Source: CBDIHH01 sp965279095
GTDB lineage: Bacteria; Pseudomonadota; Alphaproteobacteria; Caulobacterales; Caulobacteraceae
Direction of reading: 5' to 3'
Assembly: GCA_965279095.1 (NCBI GenBank)
Contig: CBDIHH010000003.1
Span: 620,001-684,000 of the forward strand
DNA: 64,000 nucleotides
The notes beneath the pieces were generated by a model. The model worked only from the letters and a program-made list of their open reading frames with translations, had not been told where the DNA came from and made no database searches. The translations under genes were made by a program, and so were the position numbers. Positions 51,037-59,560 of the stretch are shown in pieces; position 1 is the stretch's first letter, and every line of letters begins with the position of its first letter.

Positions 51037-51972
51037 ATGGCCAACCCGACCCTGATCGACATCGACGTTCCGGGGCCCAAGCGGGACCTGATCGGCTACG
51101 GCCGACATGGGCCCAAGGCGCGCTGGCCAGGCGACGCCCGCATCGCCGTCAGCATCTGCCTCAACTACGAGGAGGGGTCGGAGCGATCGCATCCGGCCGG
51201 GGACGCCTGCAACGACGGGCTGACCGAGGTCATCTACGGCCTGGAGCCCCAGTACCGCGACCTGGCAGCCGAGTCGGTGTTCGAATATGGCTCGCGGGCC
51301 GGGATCTGGCGGCTCGAGCGGCTGCTGACGCAATACGACGTCCCCGTCACCTTCTTCGCCTGCGCTGTCGCCCTTGAGCGCAACCCGGAGGTTTGCGCCT
51401 GGATCCGCGAGGCCGGGCACGAGGTGTGCAGCCACGGCTGGCGCTGGGAGGAGATGTGGCTGCTGTCGAGAGAGCAGGAGGCGCAGCACATGCGCCTGGC
51501 CATCGACTCGATCGCCGAGAGCTGCGGCGCCCGCCCGCAGGGCTGGTACTGCCGCTATGGCCCGTCGGTGAACACCCGCCAGCTGCTCATCGAGGAAGGC
51601 GGCTTCGCCTACGACTCGGACGCCTATAACGACGACCTCCCCTACATCGTCCAGGAGGGGGGCAAGGACCATGTCGTGGTGCCCTATACCTTCACCTACA
51701 ACGACGGCCGCTTCGGCCTGGCTCCCAGCTACGCTTCGCCGAGCGACTTCCTCGACACGCTCAAGCGGGGCTTCGACGAGCTCTACGCCGAGGGCGCTAC
51801 CCATCCCAAGATGATGTCCATCGGCCTGCATCCGCGGATGATCGGCCAGGCGACCCGCATCTCGGTGCTGCGCGAGTTCCTCGACTATGTTCGCTCCAAG
51901 GATCGGGTGTGGTTCGCCCGCCGGCTGGAGATCGCCCAGTGGTGGCGCGACCATCATCATGAGTTCGTCTGA
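51037..51972 (+). CDS. polysaccharide-deacetylase-fold hydrolase (allantoinase PuuE/cyclic-imidase-like)
   Basis: 311 residues with AGGAGG upstream. NodB-like fold: VSICLNYEEGSERSHPAGDA, VPVTFFACAVALERNPEVCA, AGHEVCSHGWRWEEMWLLSR and GWYCRYGPSVNTRQLLIEEG. The first motif has N-Y-E-E-G where true deacetylases have T-F-D-D, as in the PuuE allantoinase and cyclic imide hydrolase group. These open cyclic ureides or imides without zinc-dependent acetyl removal. This suggests a ring with a C-N bond as substrate. Its end overlaps the amidase start by 14 bases. No signal peptide, so cytosolic. Confidence 0.88.
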   Translation: MANPTLIDIDVPGPKRDLIGYGRHGPKARWPGDARIAVSICLNYEEGSERSHPAGDACNDGLTEVIYGLEPQYRDLAAESVFEYGSRAGIWRLERLLTQYDVPVTFFACAVALERNPEVCAWIREAGHEVCSHGWRWEEMWLLSREQEAQHMRLAIDSIAESCGARPQGWYCRYGPSVNTRQLLIEEGGFAYDSDAYNDDLPYIVQEGGKDHVVVPYTFTYNDGRFGLAPSYASPSDFLDTLKRGFDELYAEGATHPKMMSIGLHPRMIGQATRISVLREFLDYVRSKDRVWFARRLEIAQWWRDHHHEFV

Positions 51973-53275
51973 TCCCGCCGCGGCCCGGGTCGAGCGGCGC
52001 CTGGCGGCAATCGAGGCCTACAACGACCGGCTGAAGGCGCTGATCACGGTCGACGCCGCCGGCGCCCGTCTGCAGGCGCGAACCCAGGACGGCCAGATCG
52101 TCGCGGTGAAGGACAACATCGACGTCGCCGGTCTGCGCAGCACCGCCGGGTCACGCTTCTTCGCCGACAGGATCGCGGCTGAGGACGCCGCCTGCGTCGC
52201 CCGGCTGCGCGCCGCGGGGGGCATCGTCATCGGCAAGGCCAATCTGCACGAGTTCGCCTTCGGCGGCACGAGCCAGAATCCGCACCATGGGGCCTGTCGC
52301 AATCCCTGGGACCCGCAGGCCATCCCGGGCGGATCCAGCGGGGGCTCGGGCGCGGCGGCGGCCGCCGGCCTGTGCGACGCCGCCCTGGGAACCGACACCG
52401 GGGGATCCGTCCGGGTTCCGGCGGCGCTCAACGGCCTGGTCGGCCTGCGCCCGACGCCAGGCCGGATCTCCAATCGCGGGGTCTTCCCGGTCAGCCCGCG
52501 CTTCGACACGGTGGGTCCTATGGCGCCCACGGCGGAGGCGGCCGCCGCCCTCTATCGGGCTGTGGCGGGCTTTGACGGCGGTGATCCCCACAGCATCGAC
52601 CGACCGGTCGAGGTCTGGAGCGGCGGCGAGCCGCTGTCGGGGGCGCGCATCGGTCTTCCCTCGAGCGGGTTCTTCGAGCAGTCCGACGCGGAGGTGGTCG
52701 AGGCGGTCCATGACGCAACGGCGGTATTCGCCGCCCTCGGCGCCCGCGCCGCGCCAATCGCGGTGGAGGGGGCGTCGCGGGTGCACGACTTGATGGCCTG
52801 CGTGATCCGCGCGGATGCGGCCCTCATCCATCGCGAGCGCCTGCAGTCCCAGCCCGCGCTGTTCGGGGCCGACGTGCTGGAGCGGCTGCGGCTGGGCCAA
52901 GCCACATCGCCCGACGCCTATGCCGCGGGCCTGGCCGCCTGCGTCCGCTGGCGGGCCCATGTGGCGGCTCTGCTGCAGGACGTGGATTTCATCCTCACCC
53001 CCACGGTGGGCACGACGGCGCCGCCGATCCTGGCGGCGGGCGACGTCGTCCGCCGCACCCACGACCTCACCCGGATGACCTTCGTCTGGTCCTTCTCCGA
53101 GACGCCGGCGATCTCGATCCCCTGCGGCTTCTCCGCCGCCGGCCTGCCGATCGGCGTGCAGCTGATAGCGGCGCCGTGGGCCGAGGCGCGCCTCCTGGCC
53201 GTCGCCGCGGCCTTTCAGGCGGTCACCGACCACCATCTACGTCGCCCCGCGCTCGGAGCCAGGCATGTCCGATAG
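51959..53275 (+). CDS. amidase-signature-family hydrolase
   Basis: 438 residues from ATG 51959 (MSSSDPAAARVERRLAAIEA), overlapping the upstream gene by 14 bases. The Ser-Ser-Lys triad is visible: Lys in VAVKDNIDVAG, cis-Ser in GGSSGGSGAAAA and nucleophile Ser in GTDTGGSVRVPAALNG. Family members hydrolyse linear amides, carbamates or ureas to acid plus amine/ammonia. Next to the imidase-like gene, it would take the opened ring amide to a carboxylate ready for the CoA ligase. Complete, cytosolic. Confidence 0.94.
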   Translation: MSSSDPAAARVERRLAAIEAYNDRLKALITVDAAGARLQARTQDGQIVAVKDNIDVAGLRSTAGSRFFADRIAAEDAACVARLRAAGGIVIGKANLHEFAFGGTSQNPHHGACRNPWDPQAIPGGSSGGSGAAAAAGLCDAALGTDTGGSVRVPAALNGLVGLRPTPGRISNRGVFPVSPRFDTVGPMAPTAEAAAALYRAVAGFDGGDPHSIDRPVEVWSGGEPLSGARIGLPSSGFFEQSDAEVVEAVHDATAVFAALGARAAPIAVEGASRVHDLMACVIRADAALIHRERLQSQPALFGADVLERLRLGQATSPDAYAAGLAACVRWRAHVAALLQDVDFILTPTVGTTAPPILAAGDVVRRTHDLTRMTFVWSFSETPAISIPCGFSAAGLPIGVQLIAAPWAEARLLAVAAAFQAVTDHHLRRPALGARHVR

Positions 53276-54629
53276 GTCCTTCACCATCCTCGCCCACGGC
53301 ATGCTCGGCTACGGCTTTCCGATCGCCTCGCTGGAGGAGGCGTCGCGGCGTGGCTTCGACCTGGTCGCCATCGACGCCGGCAGCACCGATCCGGGCCCCT
53401 ACTATCTGGGCAGCGGCCGCCCCTTCATCAGCCGGACCATGGTCGAGCGGGATCTGGAGCTGCTGATCGGCGCGGCGGTCAAGGCTGGCGCACGCCTGGT
53501 GATCGGCTCGGCCGGCGGGGCGGGGACCCGCAGCCAGCTCGACTTCGTGGCCGAGGTGATCCGCGGACTCCTGCGCAGGCACGGCTGGACCCACCTGAAG
53601 TTCGCCACCATCGACAGCCAGCTCGACCCCGCGGTTGTGCGCCAGGCGCTGGACGACGGCCGGATCGAGACCTTCGAAACCGAGCAGGCCCTGACCCTGG
53701 TCGACATTGACGAGGCCATCAACATCGTCGCCCAGATGGGGGTCGAGCCGTTCATCGCGGCGCTCGACGCCGGCGCCGACATCGTCCTGGCCGGCCGCGC
53801 CTGGGACGTCGCCAATGTCGCCGCCCTGCCCATCATGCTCGGCTACCCCGCCGGCCTTGCGCTCCACCTGGGCAAGATCCTGGAGTGCGGCGGACAGGCG
53901 GCCGTCCCGGTGGAGGGATCGGACCTGCTGATCGGCCGCCTCTTCGACGACCATTTCGAGGTCGAGAGTCCGCACGCGGCCAAGGCCTGCACGGTCGCGT
54001 CCGTCGCCGCCCACACCCTCTACGAGAAGTCCAATCCGGTGTGGCTTCCGGGGCCAGGGGGCATCGTCGACCTGACGGCGTCCCGGTTCGAGGCGCTCGA
54101 CGACCGCCGCGTGCAGGTGACCGGCAGCGCGTTCCGCGTCGCGACCAACCTCACCGTCAAGCTGGAAGGGGCGCGGCGGGTCGGCCACCGGCATGTGGCC
54201 ATGGCGGGGCTTCGCGACCCGATCATGATCGGGCAGATCGACGACATCTGCGCCGCCGTCTCCGACCGTCTCGCCCGCAATCTGCAGGACCAACTGGATC
54301 CCGACAGCTATTCGGTGCTGTTCCGCCGCTATGGCCTCGACGCGGTCATGGGTCGCCTGGAGCCGATCAAGACGCCGCCGCACGAGATCGGCCTGTTGAT
54401 CGACGTCGTCGGCCGCACCCCGCAGATCGCCGAGGCCGTCTGCGCCATGGCGCGAAGCCTGATGCTGCATTGGGGCTATCCGGGCCGCAAGGCCACGGCG
54501 GGCAATCTGGCGATGCCCTTCTCGCCCGCCGACTTCGCCGCCGGCGAGGTCTACGAATTCAACATCTATCACCTGATGCGGATCGACGATCCGGCGGCGC
54601 TTTTCCCCTTCAGGATGGAGACCGTCTGA
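53265..54629 (+). CDS. AtuA-like (DUF1446) protein
   Basis: 454 residues. Motifs of the family: IDAGSTDPGPYYLGSG, VIGSAGGAGTRSQLD, DIVLAGRAWDVANVAALPI, GLALHLGKILECGG and PHEIGLLIDVVGRTPQIAEA. AtuA is required for acyclic terpene use in Pseudomonas, but its reaction is not established. The start lies 11 bases inside the amidase gene. The next gene is DUF4387, which in other organisms is fused to or follows the AtuA domain, so the two form a functional unit. It is probably a cytosolic enzyme on an acyl-CoA or hydroxy acid. Confidence 0.9.
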   Translation: MSDRSFTILAHGMLGYGFPIASLEEASRRGFDLVAIDAGSTDPGPYYLGSGRPFISRTMVERDLELLIGAAVKAGARLVIGSAGGAGTRSQLDFVAEVIRGLLRRHGWTHLKFATIDSQLDPAVVRQALDDGRIETFETEQALTLVDIDEAINIVAQMGVEPFIAALDAGADIVLAGRAWDVANVAALPIMLGYPAGLALHLGKILECGGQAAVPVEGSDLLIGRLFDDHFEVESPHAAKACTVASVAAHTLYEKSNPVWLPGPGGIVDLTASRFEALDDRRVQVTGSAFRVATNLTVKLEGARRVGHRHVAMAGLRDPIMIGQIDDICAAVSDRLARNLQDQLDPDSYSVLFRRYGLDAVMGRLEPIKTPPHEIGLLIDVVGRTPQIAEAVCAMARSLMLHWGYPGRKATAGNLAMPFSPADFAAGEVYEFNIYHLMRIDDPAALFPFRMETV

Positions 54630-54946
54630 TGCGCCTTTCCGAGATCGCCACGGTCATCCGCAGCAAGAACGCCGGCCCATTCGTGGTGACCTTCGACATC
54701 CTGTTCGCCGACGCTGACCTGCTGGAACGGGTGCGGGCGACGGGGGGGCTGACCGTGGCGACGGTCGCCGGGGCTTTCGACGTATCGCCCAACGCCATCC
54801 GCGACTTCGCCTACTATCCCTTCGCCAGCGCGGTGAAGTTTTCGATGATGCGGCCGACGGCGTCCGGCTCCCGCTTCGATACCGATGTCTATGGCGCGCA
54901 GCAATATGCGCCCCTGCTCGACCTTGAGGTGGAGCTGGAGATCTAA
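54629..54946 (+). CDS. DUF4387 protein, AtuA partner
   Basis: 105 residues: EIATVIRSKNAGPFVVTFDI, NAIRDFAYYPFASAVKFSMM and a C-terminal DTDVYGAQQYAPLLDLEVE, all typical of the small domain that accompanies AtuA proteins. The start overlaps the AtuA stop as TGATG, so the two subunits are translationally coupled. Function unknown. It ends the tight acyl-CoA operon; a 105-base AT-richer gap follows. Confidence 0.9.
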   Translation: MRLSEIATVIRSKNAGPFVVTFDILFADADLLERVRATGGLTVATVAGAFDVSPNAIRDFAYYPFASAVKFSMMRPTASGSRFDTDVYGAQQYAPLLDLEVELEI

Positions 54947-55051
54947 GGCGGTGACCGCCAGCGACGATATATGGCTGTCAATCCAGTCCTGTAATTGAAA
55001 GCATTTTTCGGCCAGAGTTTTATTTTGACTTCTATTGAGGAGTAGACGGCG

Positions 55052-56113
55052 ATGTCTCTATATCCCGCGTCTTGGACGTCACGACGGCAGGCCATGGCGG
55101 CGCTTGCGCTCGCCGTTCCGGCCGCGAGCGGGGGCCCCGTCTTCGGGGCGGGGAGCAAGACCGGCGCAGCCGTCGACTATGCCGACCCGATGGAGAACCT
55201 GCGGATGTTCGGCAAGCTCATCTCGAGCTTCGGCGAGCCGTCGGTCGGCGGCTACAACGGGCTGATGTACGGCAAGATGCCGGGCAAGCGAGCCCAGCCC
55301 CTGTTCCGCTACGTCGGGATGGGCGTGCAGCAATGCAAATGGGTGGACGGCAAGCTGGTCCATCGCACGCGCGAATGCGGTCTGTTCGCGGATATCCATA
55401 CCAACGAAATCCTCGAGCATTGGGACAATCCCTACACCGGCAAGCGGGATCGGGTTTATCACTTCTACAATGATCTGACCGTCAACACGTACGGCCCGGA
55501 AATTGAATACTACGACACGGTCGACACACACGTTCGCATGAACGACGGCACGGTATTTCCGGAAGCGAACGGAAAAATCCCCTTCCGCATGCCGTTTCGG
55601 CGATACGGAGACGATCAGGTGACGATGGAGTGGGACTTCACCATGGATCACGCCAACCCCGTGACGCCGGAAGGTTGGCCCACCTATAGCTCGGGGCCTG
55701 TGGTGACCCCGTCCGAGCACTTCGTGATCTATGCGTCGCGGGCCGAGCTGGAAAGCCGCGACACCCCGATGGCGCAATGGCGGGCGGGGTTCACGCGGAT
55801 ATCGGAGGCCTGGCCGTTCATGCGGATGAACGACAAGGCCTTCCCCGGCTTCATGCTCATGGGCCGACAGGCGAGCATCCACGGCCTGCCGGGCTTTGAG
55901 TCGATCGACCGGCAGACGCTCGCCTATCTGCAACGCCACGCGCCCGAATATCTTGAACTGCCCGACGGCCGGTGGACCTCCGACAACAGGCGGGCGACCA
56001 CCTGGCGCGCCTTCGCCCTGGATGTGCCGCCCGAGGTCCGTGACTATCCCTGGCGCTCGAAGACCGAAAAGCCGACGGTGCGCCCGCCGACGGGGCTCGG
56101 GCGGGATTTCTAG
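55052..56113 (+). CDS. DUF1838 family secreted protein C
   Basis: 353 residues. TGAGGAG lies upstream. The leader SRRQAMAALALAVPAASGGP is Tat-like. The body shares the DUF1838 pattern: ENLRMFGKLISSFGEPSVGG, HWDNPYTGKRDRVYHFYNDL, a long middle and WPFMRMNDKAFPGFM. It is the third paralogue in the island, and the upstream gap gives it its own promoter. The A, B and C copies differ widely, so they are old paralogues, not recent duplicates. Confidence 0.87.
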   Translation: MSLYPASWTSRRQAMAALALAVPAASGGPVFGAGSKTGAAVDYADPMENLRMFGKLISSFGEPSVGGYNGLMYGKMPGKRAQPLFRYVGMGVQQCKWVDGKLVHRTRECGLFADIHTNEILEHWDNPYTGKRDRVYHFYNDLTVNTYGPEIEYYDTVDTHVRMNDGTVFPEANGKIPFRMPFRRYGDDQVTMEWDFTMDHANPVTPEGWPTYSSGPVVTPSEHFVIYASRAELESRDTPMAQWRAGFTRISEAWPFMRMNDKAFPGFMLMGRQASIHGLPGFESIDRQTLAYLQRHAPEYLELPDGRWTSDNRRATTWRAFALDVPPEVRDYPWRSKTEKPTVRPPTGLGRDF

Positions 56114-56241
56114 ACCCGCCAGACGGGCGCTGCGCCACCGCCCGGGTGCTGGCGATCCACGCTCTTGAACCGTCGCGCCGGTCGGGGCAGCTTAAGCGGG
56201 ATGGCGGCCTTCGGAACAGGACCGGCTTCAGGAGACGGGTG

Positions 56242-57381
56242 ATGGCGATCCGATCGATGATCCATGCCTTGCTGCTGGTGCTGGGGTCGATCGTCGCGTC
56301 TCAACCGGCCTTCGCCGAGCCTGCGGGCAGGCTGGTGGCCGCAGATCCGGTGATCGATACGCCCGGGGGCATGCAGGCCTGGCGGATCCGTTACTGGACC
56401 ACCGATGAGGAAGGCCGGGCGAACCAGGTGACCGGCATGGTTGTCGCGCCGCGCGAGGCGATGCCGACCAGGCCGCGCGCCATCATCGCCTGGACGCACG
56501 GCACCTGGGGGGTTGTCCAGAAATGTGCGCCGTCCCTCAGCGACCAGTTCTTTACGGCGACGCCGGCCTTGGCCGAGATGATCAGGCGGGGCTATGTCGT
56601 GGTGGCGCCAGACTATCCTGGCCTCGGCAGCGCCATGGCGCACCCCTATCTGATCGGCCAGGACACCGCGCGCTCGGTGCTCGACGCCGTGCGGGCCGCG
56701 CAACAGATCGGCGGCGCCGGCGCCGGACCGCGCTTTGCGGTCTGGGGGGAATCGCAGGGCGGCCACGCCGCGCTGTGGACGTCGATGATCTCGCGCAGCT
56801 ATGCCCCCGAACTGACCCTGGTGGGGACCGCGGCGGCCGCGCCGCCCACCGACCTTCCGGCCAACCTCAACAGCGGCGCCGACGTCAACGTTCGCGCCAT
56901 GCTGACGGCGTTCACCGCCTATAGCTGGTCGCAGCGCTATGGCTTTCCGCTGTCGAGCCTGTTTAAGCCGTTCGACCAGGGGGTGGCGACCCGGCTGGCC
57001 CGGAACAACTGCATATCGCTGGGCAAAAACCCGAAGCTGGGCACGATCCTTGGCGTCGCCCAGATGCGCAAGGCCTTGAAGAGCAAGGACATGGGTCGGA
57101 TGTCGCCGTGGGCCGGGGTGGCCAGGGCCAACAGTGTTGATCCCCGCGCCGTTGTCGGGCCCGTGTTGATCGCGCAGAGCGTGCAGGATCCGGTCGTCGC
57201 TCCGGCCGTCACTGAACAGTTCGCGCGCGCGCGGTGCCGCATCGAAGCGGGGCTGCAGTATATTAGCCTGCCCGGCGGCGATCACGGCCATTCCGCGCGC
57301 GATAGCGCCCCGGCGACGCTGTCCTGGATCGACTCCCGTTTCAAAGGCCAGCCCGCGCCGTCCAGTTGCGGCAAGCTCTAG
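56242..57381 (+). CDS. secreted alpha/beta-hydrolase (secretory lipase-like)
   Basis: 379 residues from ATG 56242 (AGGAG upstream), which gives a signal peptide (SMIHALLLVLGSIVASQPAFA). The hydrolase fold has VVAPREAMPTRPRAIIAWTH, GYVVVAPDYPGLGS and nucleophile elbow WGESQGGHAALW with Ser in G-x-S-x-G. The acid/His part reads VQDPVVAP and GGDHGHSAR. Resembles the LIP-type lipase family and related esterases. It would act outside the cytoplasm, perhaps freeing the substrate from an ester. It may be part of the island or merely adjacent. Confidence 0.88.
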   Translation: MAIRSMIHALLLVLGSIVASQPAFAEPAGRLVAADPVIDTPGGMQAWRIRYWTTDEEGRANQVTGMVVAPREAMPTRPRAIIAWTHGTWGVVQKCAPSLSDQFFTATPALAEMIRRGYVVVAPDYPGLGSAMAHPYLIGQDTARSVLDAVRAAQQIGGAGAGPRFAVWGESQGGHAALWTSMISRSYAPELTLVGTAAAAPPTDLPANLNSGADVNVRAMLTAFTAYSWSQRYGFPLSSLFKPFDQGVATRLARNNCISLGKNPKLGTILGVAQMRKALKSKDMGRMSPWAGVARANSVDPRAVVGPVLIAQSVQDPVVAPAVTEQFARARCRIEAGLQYISLPGGDHGHSARDSAPATLSWIDSRFKGQPAPSSCGKL

Positions 57382-57385
57382 GGGC

Positions 57386-58159
57386 TTACCGCTTCAGGTC
57401 GGCGACGGTCTGTTCCAGCAGCCCTTGCGGGACGGTAATGAGCCCCCCGCGGGGTCGATCGAGATCAAGGATCGTCGTGAAGGCGAACGCCAGCAGCGCG
57501 AAGAAGATCGTCGCCGTGGCGCGATGACGCGAGTTCGTCGCCGCGACGGCGTAGCCGAGCATCAGCGTTCCGACCACGCAGTAAAGCGCCAGCAGGTTGA
57601 CCACGGTGTTGGGCAATCGGGCGGCCCTCGCCGCCTGGCGCGCGGCGGATACGTCGGCCAGAGAATCGAACGACTGCACCAGCAACGTCGTGCGGGCGTC
57701 CGCGGGGAGGGTGGAGAGCACGGCGTAAAGCTGCGCTTCCAGTCGATGGTGACGGTCTTCGATTCCGTGGCTCTTGCCGCTCAGGTCGCTTCCAGGGTCA
57801 AGGCTGGCGGCCAGCCGGGCGCCGGCATAGTCGACCAGCATCGGGCGCACGCTCTCACGGCCGGCCGGGGGCAGCAGCGAAAGACGCGACGCAAAGGTGG
57901 AAATTGCGCCAGCTTCGCTGGTGACCAGGTTGCGGCGCTCCTCGTAGCGATTGAGCGCCAGTCCGAACGCAAAGGCCAGCAGCAGCGCAAGCAGGCCGAA
58001 AACGGCCGACATCGACAGGCTTTCGTCGCTGGAATCATTGCGCTTCCCGTCAGAGAACGCCTGAACCGCCGGGTGAATCCGCAAGCCGACTTCGTAAGCG
58101 GCGAGCATCGCGGCGAACATGCCGACCAGAACCAGCCACAACGGCGCATTTTCGATCAT
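57386..58159 (-). CDS. DUF4239-like membrane protein
   Basis: About 257 residues from ATG 58159 (MIENAPLWLVLVGMF), with GGAGG upstream; the longer start at 58210 has no ribosome site. Four transmembrane helices are seen: about 6-24, 48-68, 192-212 and 218-236, with a polar middle region (EERRNLVTSEAGAISTFASR) typical of the bestrophin-like DUF4239 family. Its role is unknown. It is convergent with the hydrolase gene and ends four bases from it. Confidence 0.7.
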   Translation of the reverse strand: MIENAPLWLVLVGMFAAMLAAYEVGLRIHPAVQAFSDGKRNDSSDESLSMSAVFGLLALLLAFAFGLALNRYEERRNLVTSEAGAISTFASRLSLLPPAGRESVRPMLVDYAGARLAASLDPGSDLSGKSHGIEDRHHRLEAQLYAVLSTLPADARTTLLVQSFDSLADVSAARQAARAARLPNTVVNLLALYCVVGTLMLGYAVAATNSRHRATATIFFALLAFAFTTILDLDRPRGGLITVPQGLLEQTVADLKR

Positions 58160-58420
58160 CGTCACCTCCCCAAAGCACCGGTGGCTACACGCTGTGACTG
58201 TCGGTTCCACGACCGGGCCGCCGTATCGTGGCAGATGTCGATCCCGCGCGGGTGCGGCAGCCCCACGCCGGCCCGCAGAGCGACCGTGTGCCAGACCGAC
58301 ATCGCCACCACGCGGCGGATCACCTCGGGGACGCTGTCCGCCAAACTAGCCCCAGGCCTGGTCGCCGCAAAGCCGCCGGCGCTGACAGAGCCGTTCAGAG
58401 GCGGCAGCGCGGCGGGTGTC

Positions 58421-58510
58421 TGGCGGATGGGGTGGGATTCGAACCCACGGTAGGCTTGCACCTACGGCGGTTTTCAAGACCGCTGCCTTAAACCACTCGG
58501 CCACCCATCC
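58421..58510 (-). tRNA. tRNA-Ser(UGA)
   Basis: Reads GGATGGG as the 5' acceptor strand, pairing with CCCATCC, then G and an encoded CCA. The anticodon loop CTTGAAA gives anticodon UGA. The T arm GTGGG-TTCGAAT-CCCAC and a long variable arm (GTAGGTGC-AAGCCTAC) make it class II, as for serine tRNAs. About 90 bases with CCA. The flanks show no gene that I can support. Confidence 0.95.
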
Positions 58511-58642
58511 TCGCGACCGGACGCCTTCACGACCGAGGCCGGGGTATAGCGGGCGTACGGAGGGATCGAAAGGGGCCTGTGGCGCCGGGCGCTTGAAGGG
58601 GCAGGGCGCCCGGGGCTAGGGTGGAGCGGGGGACGCCGCCCG

Positions 58643-59290
58643 ATGTTCATGCTCATTGCCGCGGTGTTCGCCCTCATTGGCGCCCTCCTCGTGTCCTGGG
58701 GCATGGCGGCCTGGCATCGGGGAACGGATCCCGAGAGCCGCTACTGGAGCCGCCAGCTAGGCAACCTTCAGGCCCTGCTGACGATCTCCGCCGTGCTTTT
58801 GACCGGCGTCTGGTATTTCTTCGAGCGACCGACCCAGGCCAAGTTGACCATCGCGCAGGACGGGACGGGTCTCCGCCTGCCCGACGGGCGCGTCCTGGTC
58901 CTGGCGGAGGTGTCGATCGAGAACGTCGGCGACACCGCGATCGATTTCAAGGAAAGCCCGGTGGAGTTCTACATCCAGCAGGTGGTTCCGCTTCCCCCGG
59001 CGGTGGCGCAGGAATTCGCCAAGCCGCCGGCGGCGGGCCGGCCGTGGCCGGTGCGAAATGCGGACAACTGGGGCGTCATCGCCGAACTTGGCGCCTCGGG
59101 CGGGGCTCAGGAGGCCCGGCTGCGCAGCCAGATCGAGGCCGGCGAGACCGAGCAGCTCTATTTCCGCGCGGTCCTGCCGTGCAAGCCGGGGCTGAAGGTC
59201 TATCTGAACACCCGTCTTGAGAAGCCTGGGGGCCGGGGCCTGAAGTGGACGCGACATACCCTGCTCGACCTGGGAGAACAGTGCTCATGA
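58643..59290 (+). CDS. hypothetical protein with two transmembrane helices
   Basis: 215 residues. Helices at about 4-22 and 44-62 (LLTISAVLLTGVWYF) anchor a soluble domain of about 150 residues with strands such as TIAQDGTGLRLPDGRVLVLA and VEVSIENVGDT. A Cys near residue 180 is unpaired. I do not recognise the family. The stop overlaps the start of the next small membrane gene by four bases, so the two form a pair. Confidence 0.6.
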   Translation: MFMLIAAVFALIGALLVSWGMAAWHRGTDPESRYWSRQLGNLQALLTISAVLLTGVWYFFERPTQAKLTIAQDGTGLRLPDGRVLVLAEVSIENVGDTAIDFKESPVEFYIQQVVPLPPAVAQEFAKPPAAGRPWPVRNADNWGVIAELGASGGAQEARLRSQIEAGETEQLYFRAVLPCKPGLKVYLNTRLEKPGGRGLKWTRHTLLDLGEQCS

Positions 59291-59538
59291 GCGCAAACAG
59301 ATCGCCATCCTACTGGGTCCTGGGCGCCCTGCTGCTCCTCGTCGCCCTGGCCGCCGTCTGGCGCTTCGGGTTGCAAAGGGGCCAAGGCGCGACGGACGCG
59401 GTCTCGACCTCCGCCATGTCCACCGAGGCCTCGGCCATGGAGGGAGCCACCGAGGCGCGGCCGATGACTCAGCCGACGGTCATCGTCGATCCGCCGGCGC
59501 CGACGCCGCCGCCGGCCCCGCCTCCCAAGCAGAAGTGA
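59287..59538 (+). CDS. small membrane-anchored Pro/Thr-rich hypothetical protein
   Basis: 83 residues from ATG 59287, overlapping the upstream gene (ATGA). One helix (YWVLGALLLLVALAAVWRFG) is followed by a low-complexity Ser/Thr/Met tail ending in a Pro run (PPAPTPPPAPPPKQK). No catalytic motif. It could anchor in the membrane and hold a partner, probably the gene before it. Not recognised. Confidence 0.55.
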   Translation: MSANRSPSYWVLGALLLLVALAAVWRFGLQRGQGATDAVSTSAMSTEASAMEGATEARPMTQPTVIVDPPAPTPPPAPPPKQK

Positions 59539-59560
59539 ACCCCGCCGTCCATCGCCCCGC

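Noticed and set aside
54947..55051. Possible fourth copy of the 49-bp element before DUF1838-C
   Set aside because: Only a CAATCCA followed by a TGTAA-like stretch matches, with a one-base shift and without the ATAA-N7-TTAT dyad. This is within chance.
58160..58420. A gene in the gap next to tRNA-Ser (short frames on both strands)
   Set aside because: The frames are short, run into the tRNA, lack ribosome sites and match nothing recognisable. I see no supported feature here.
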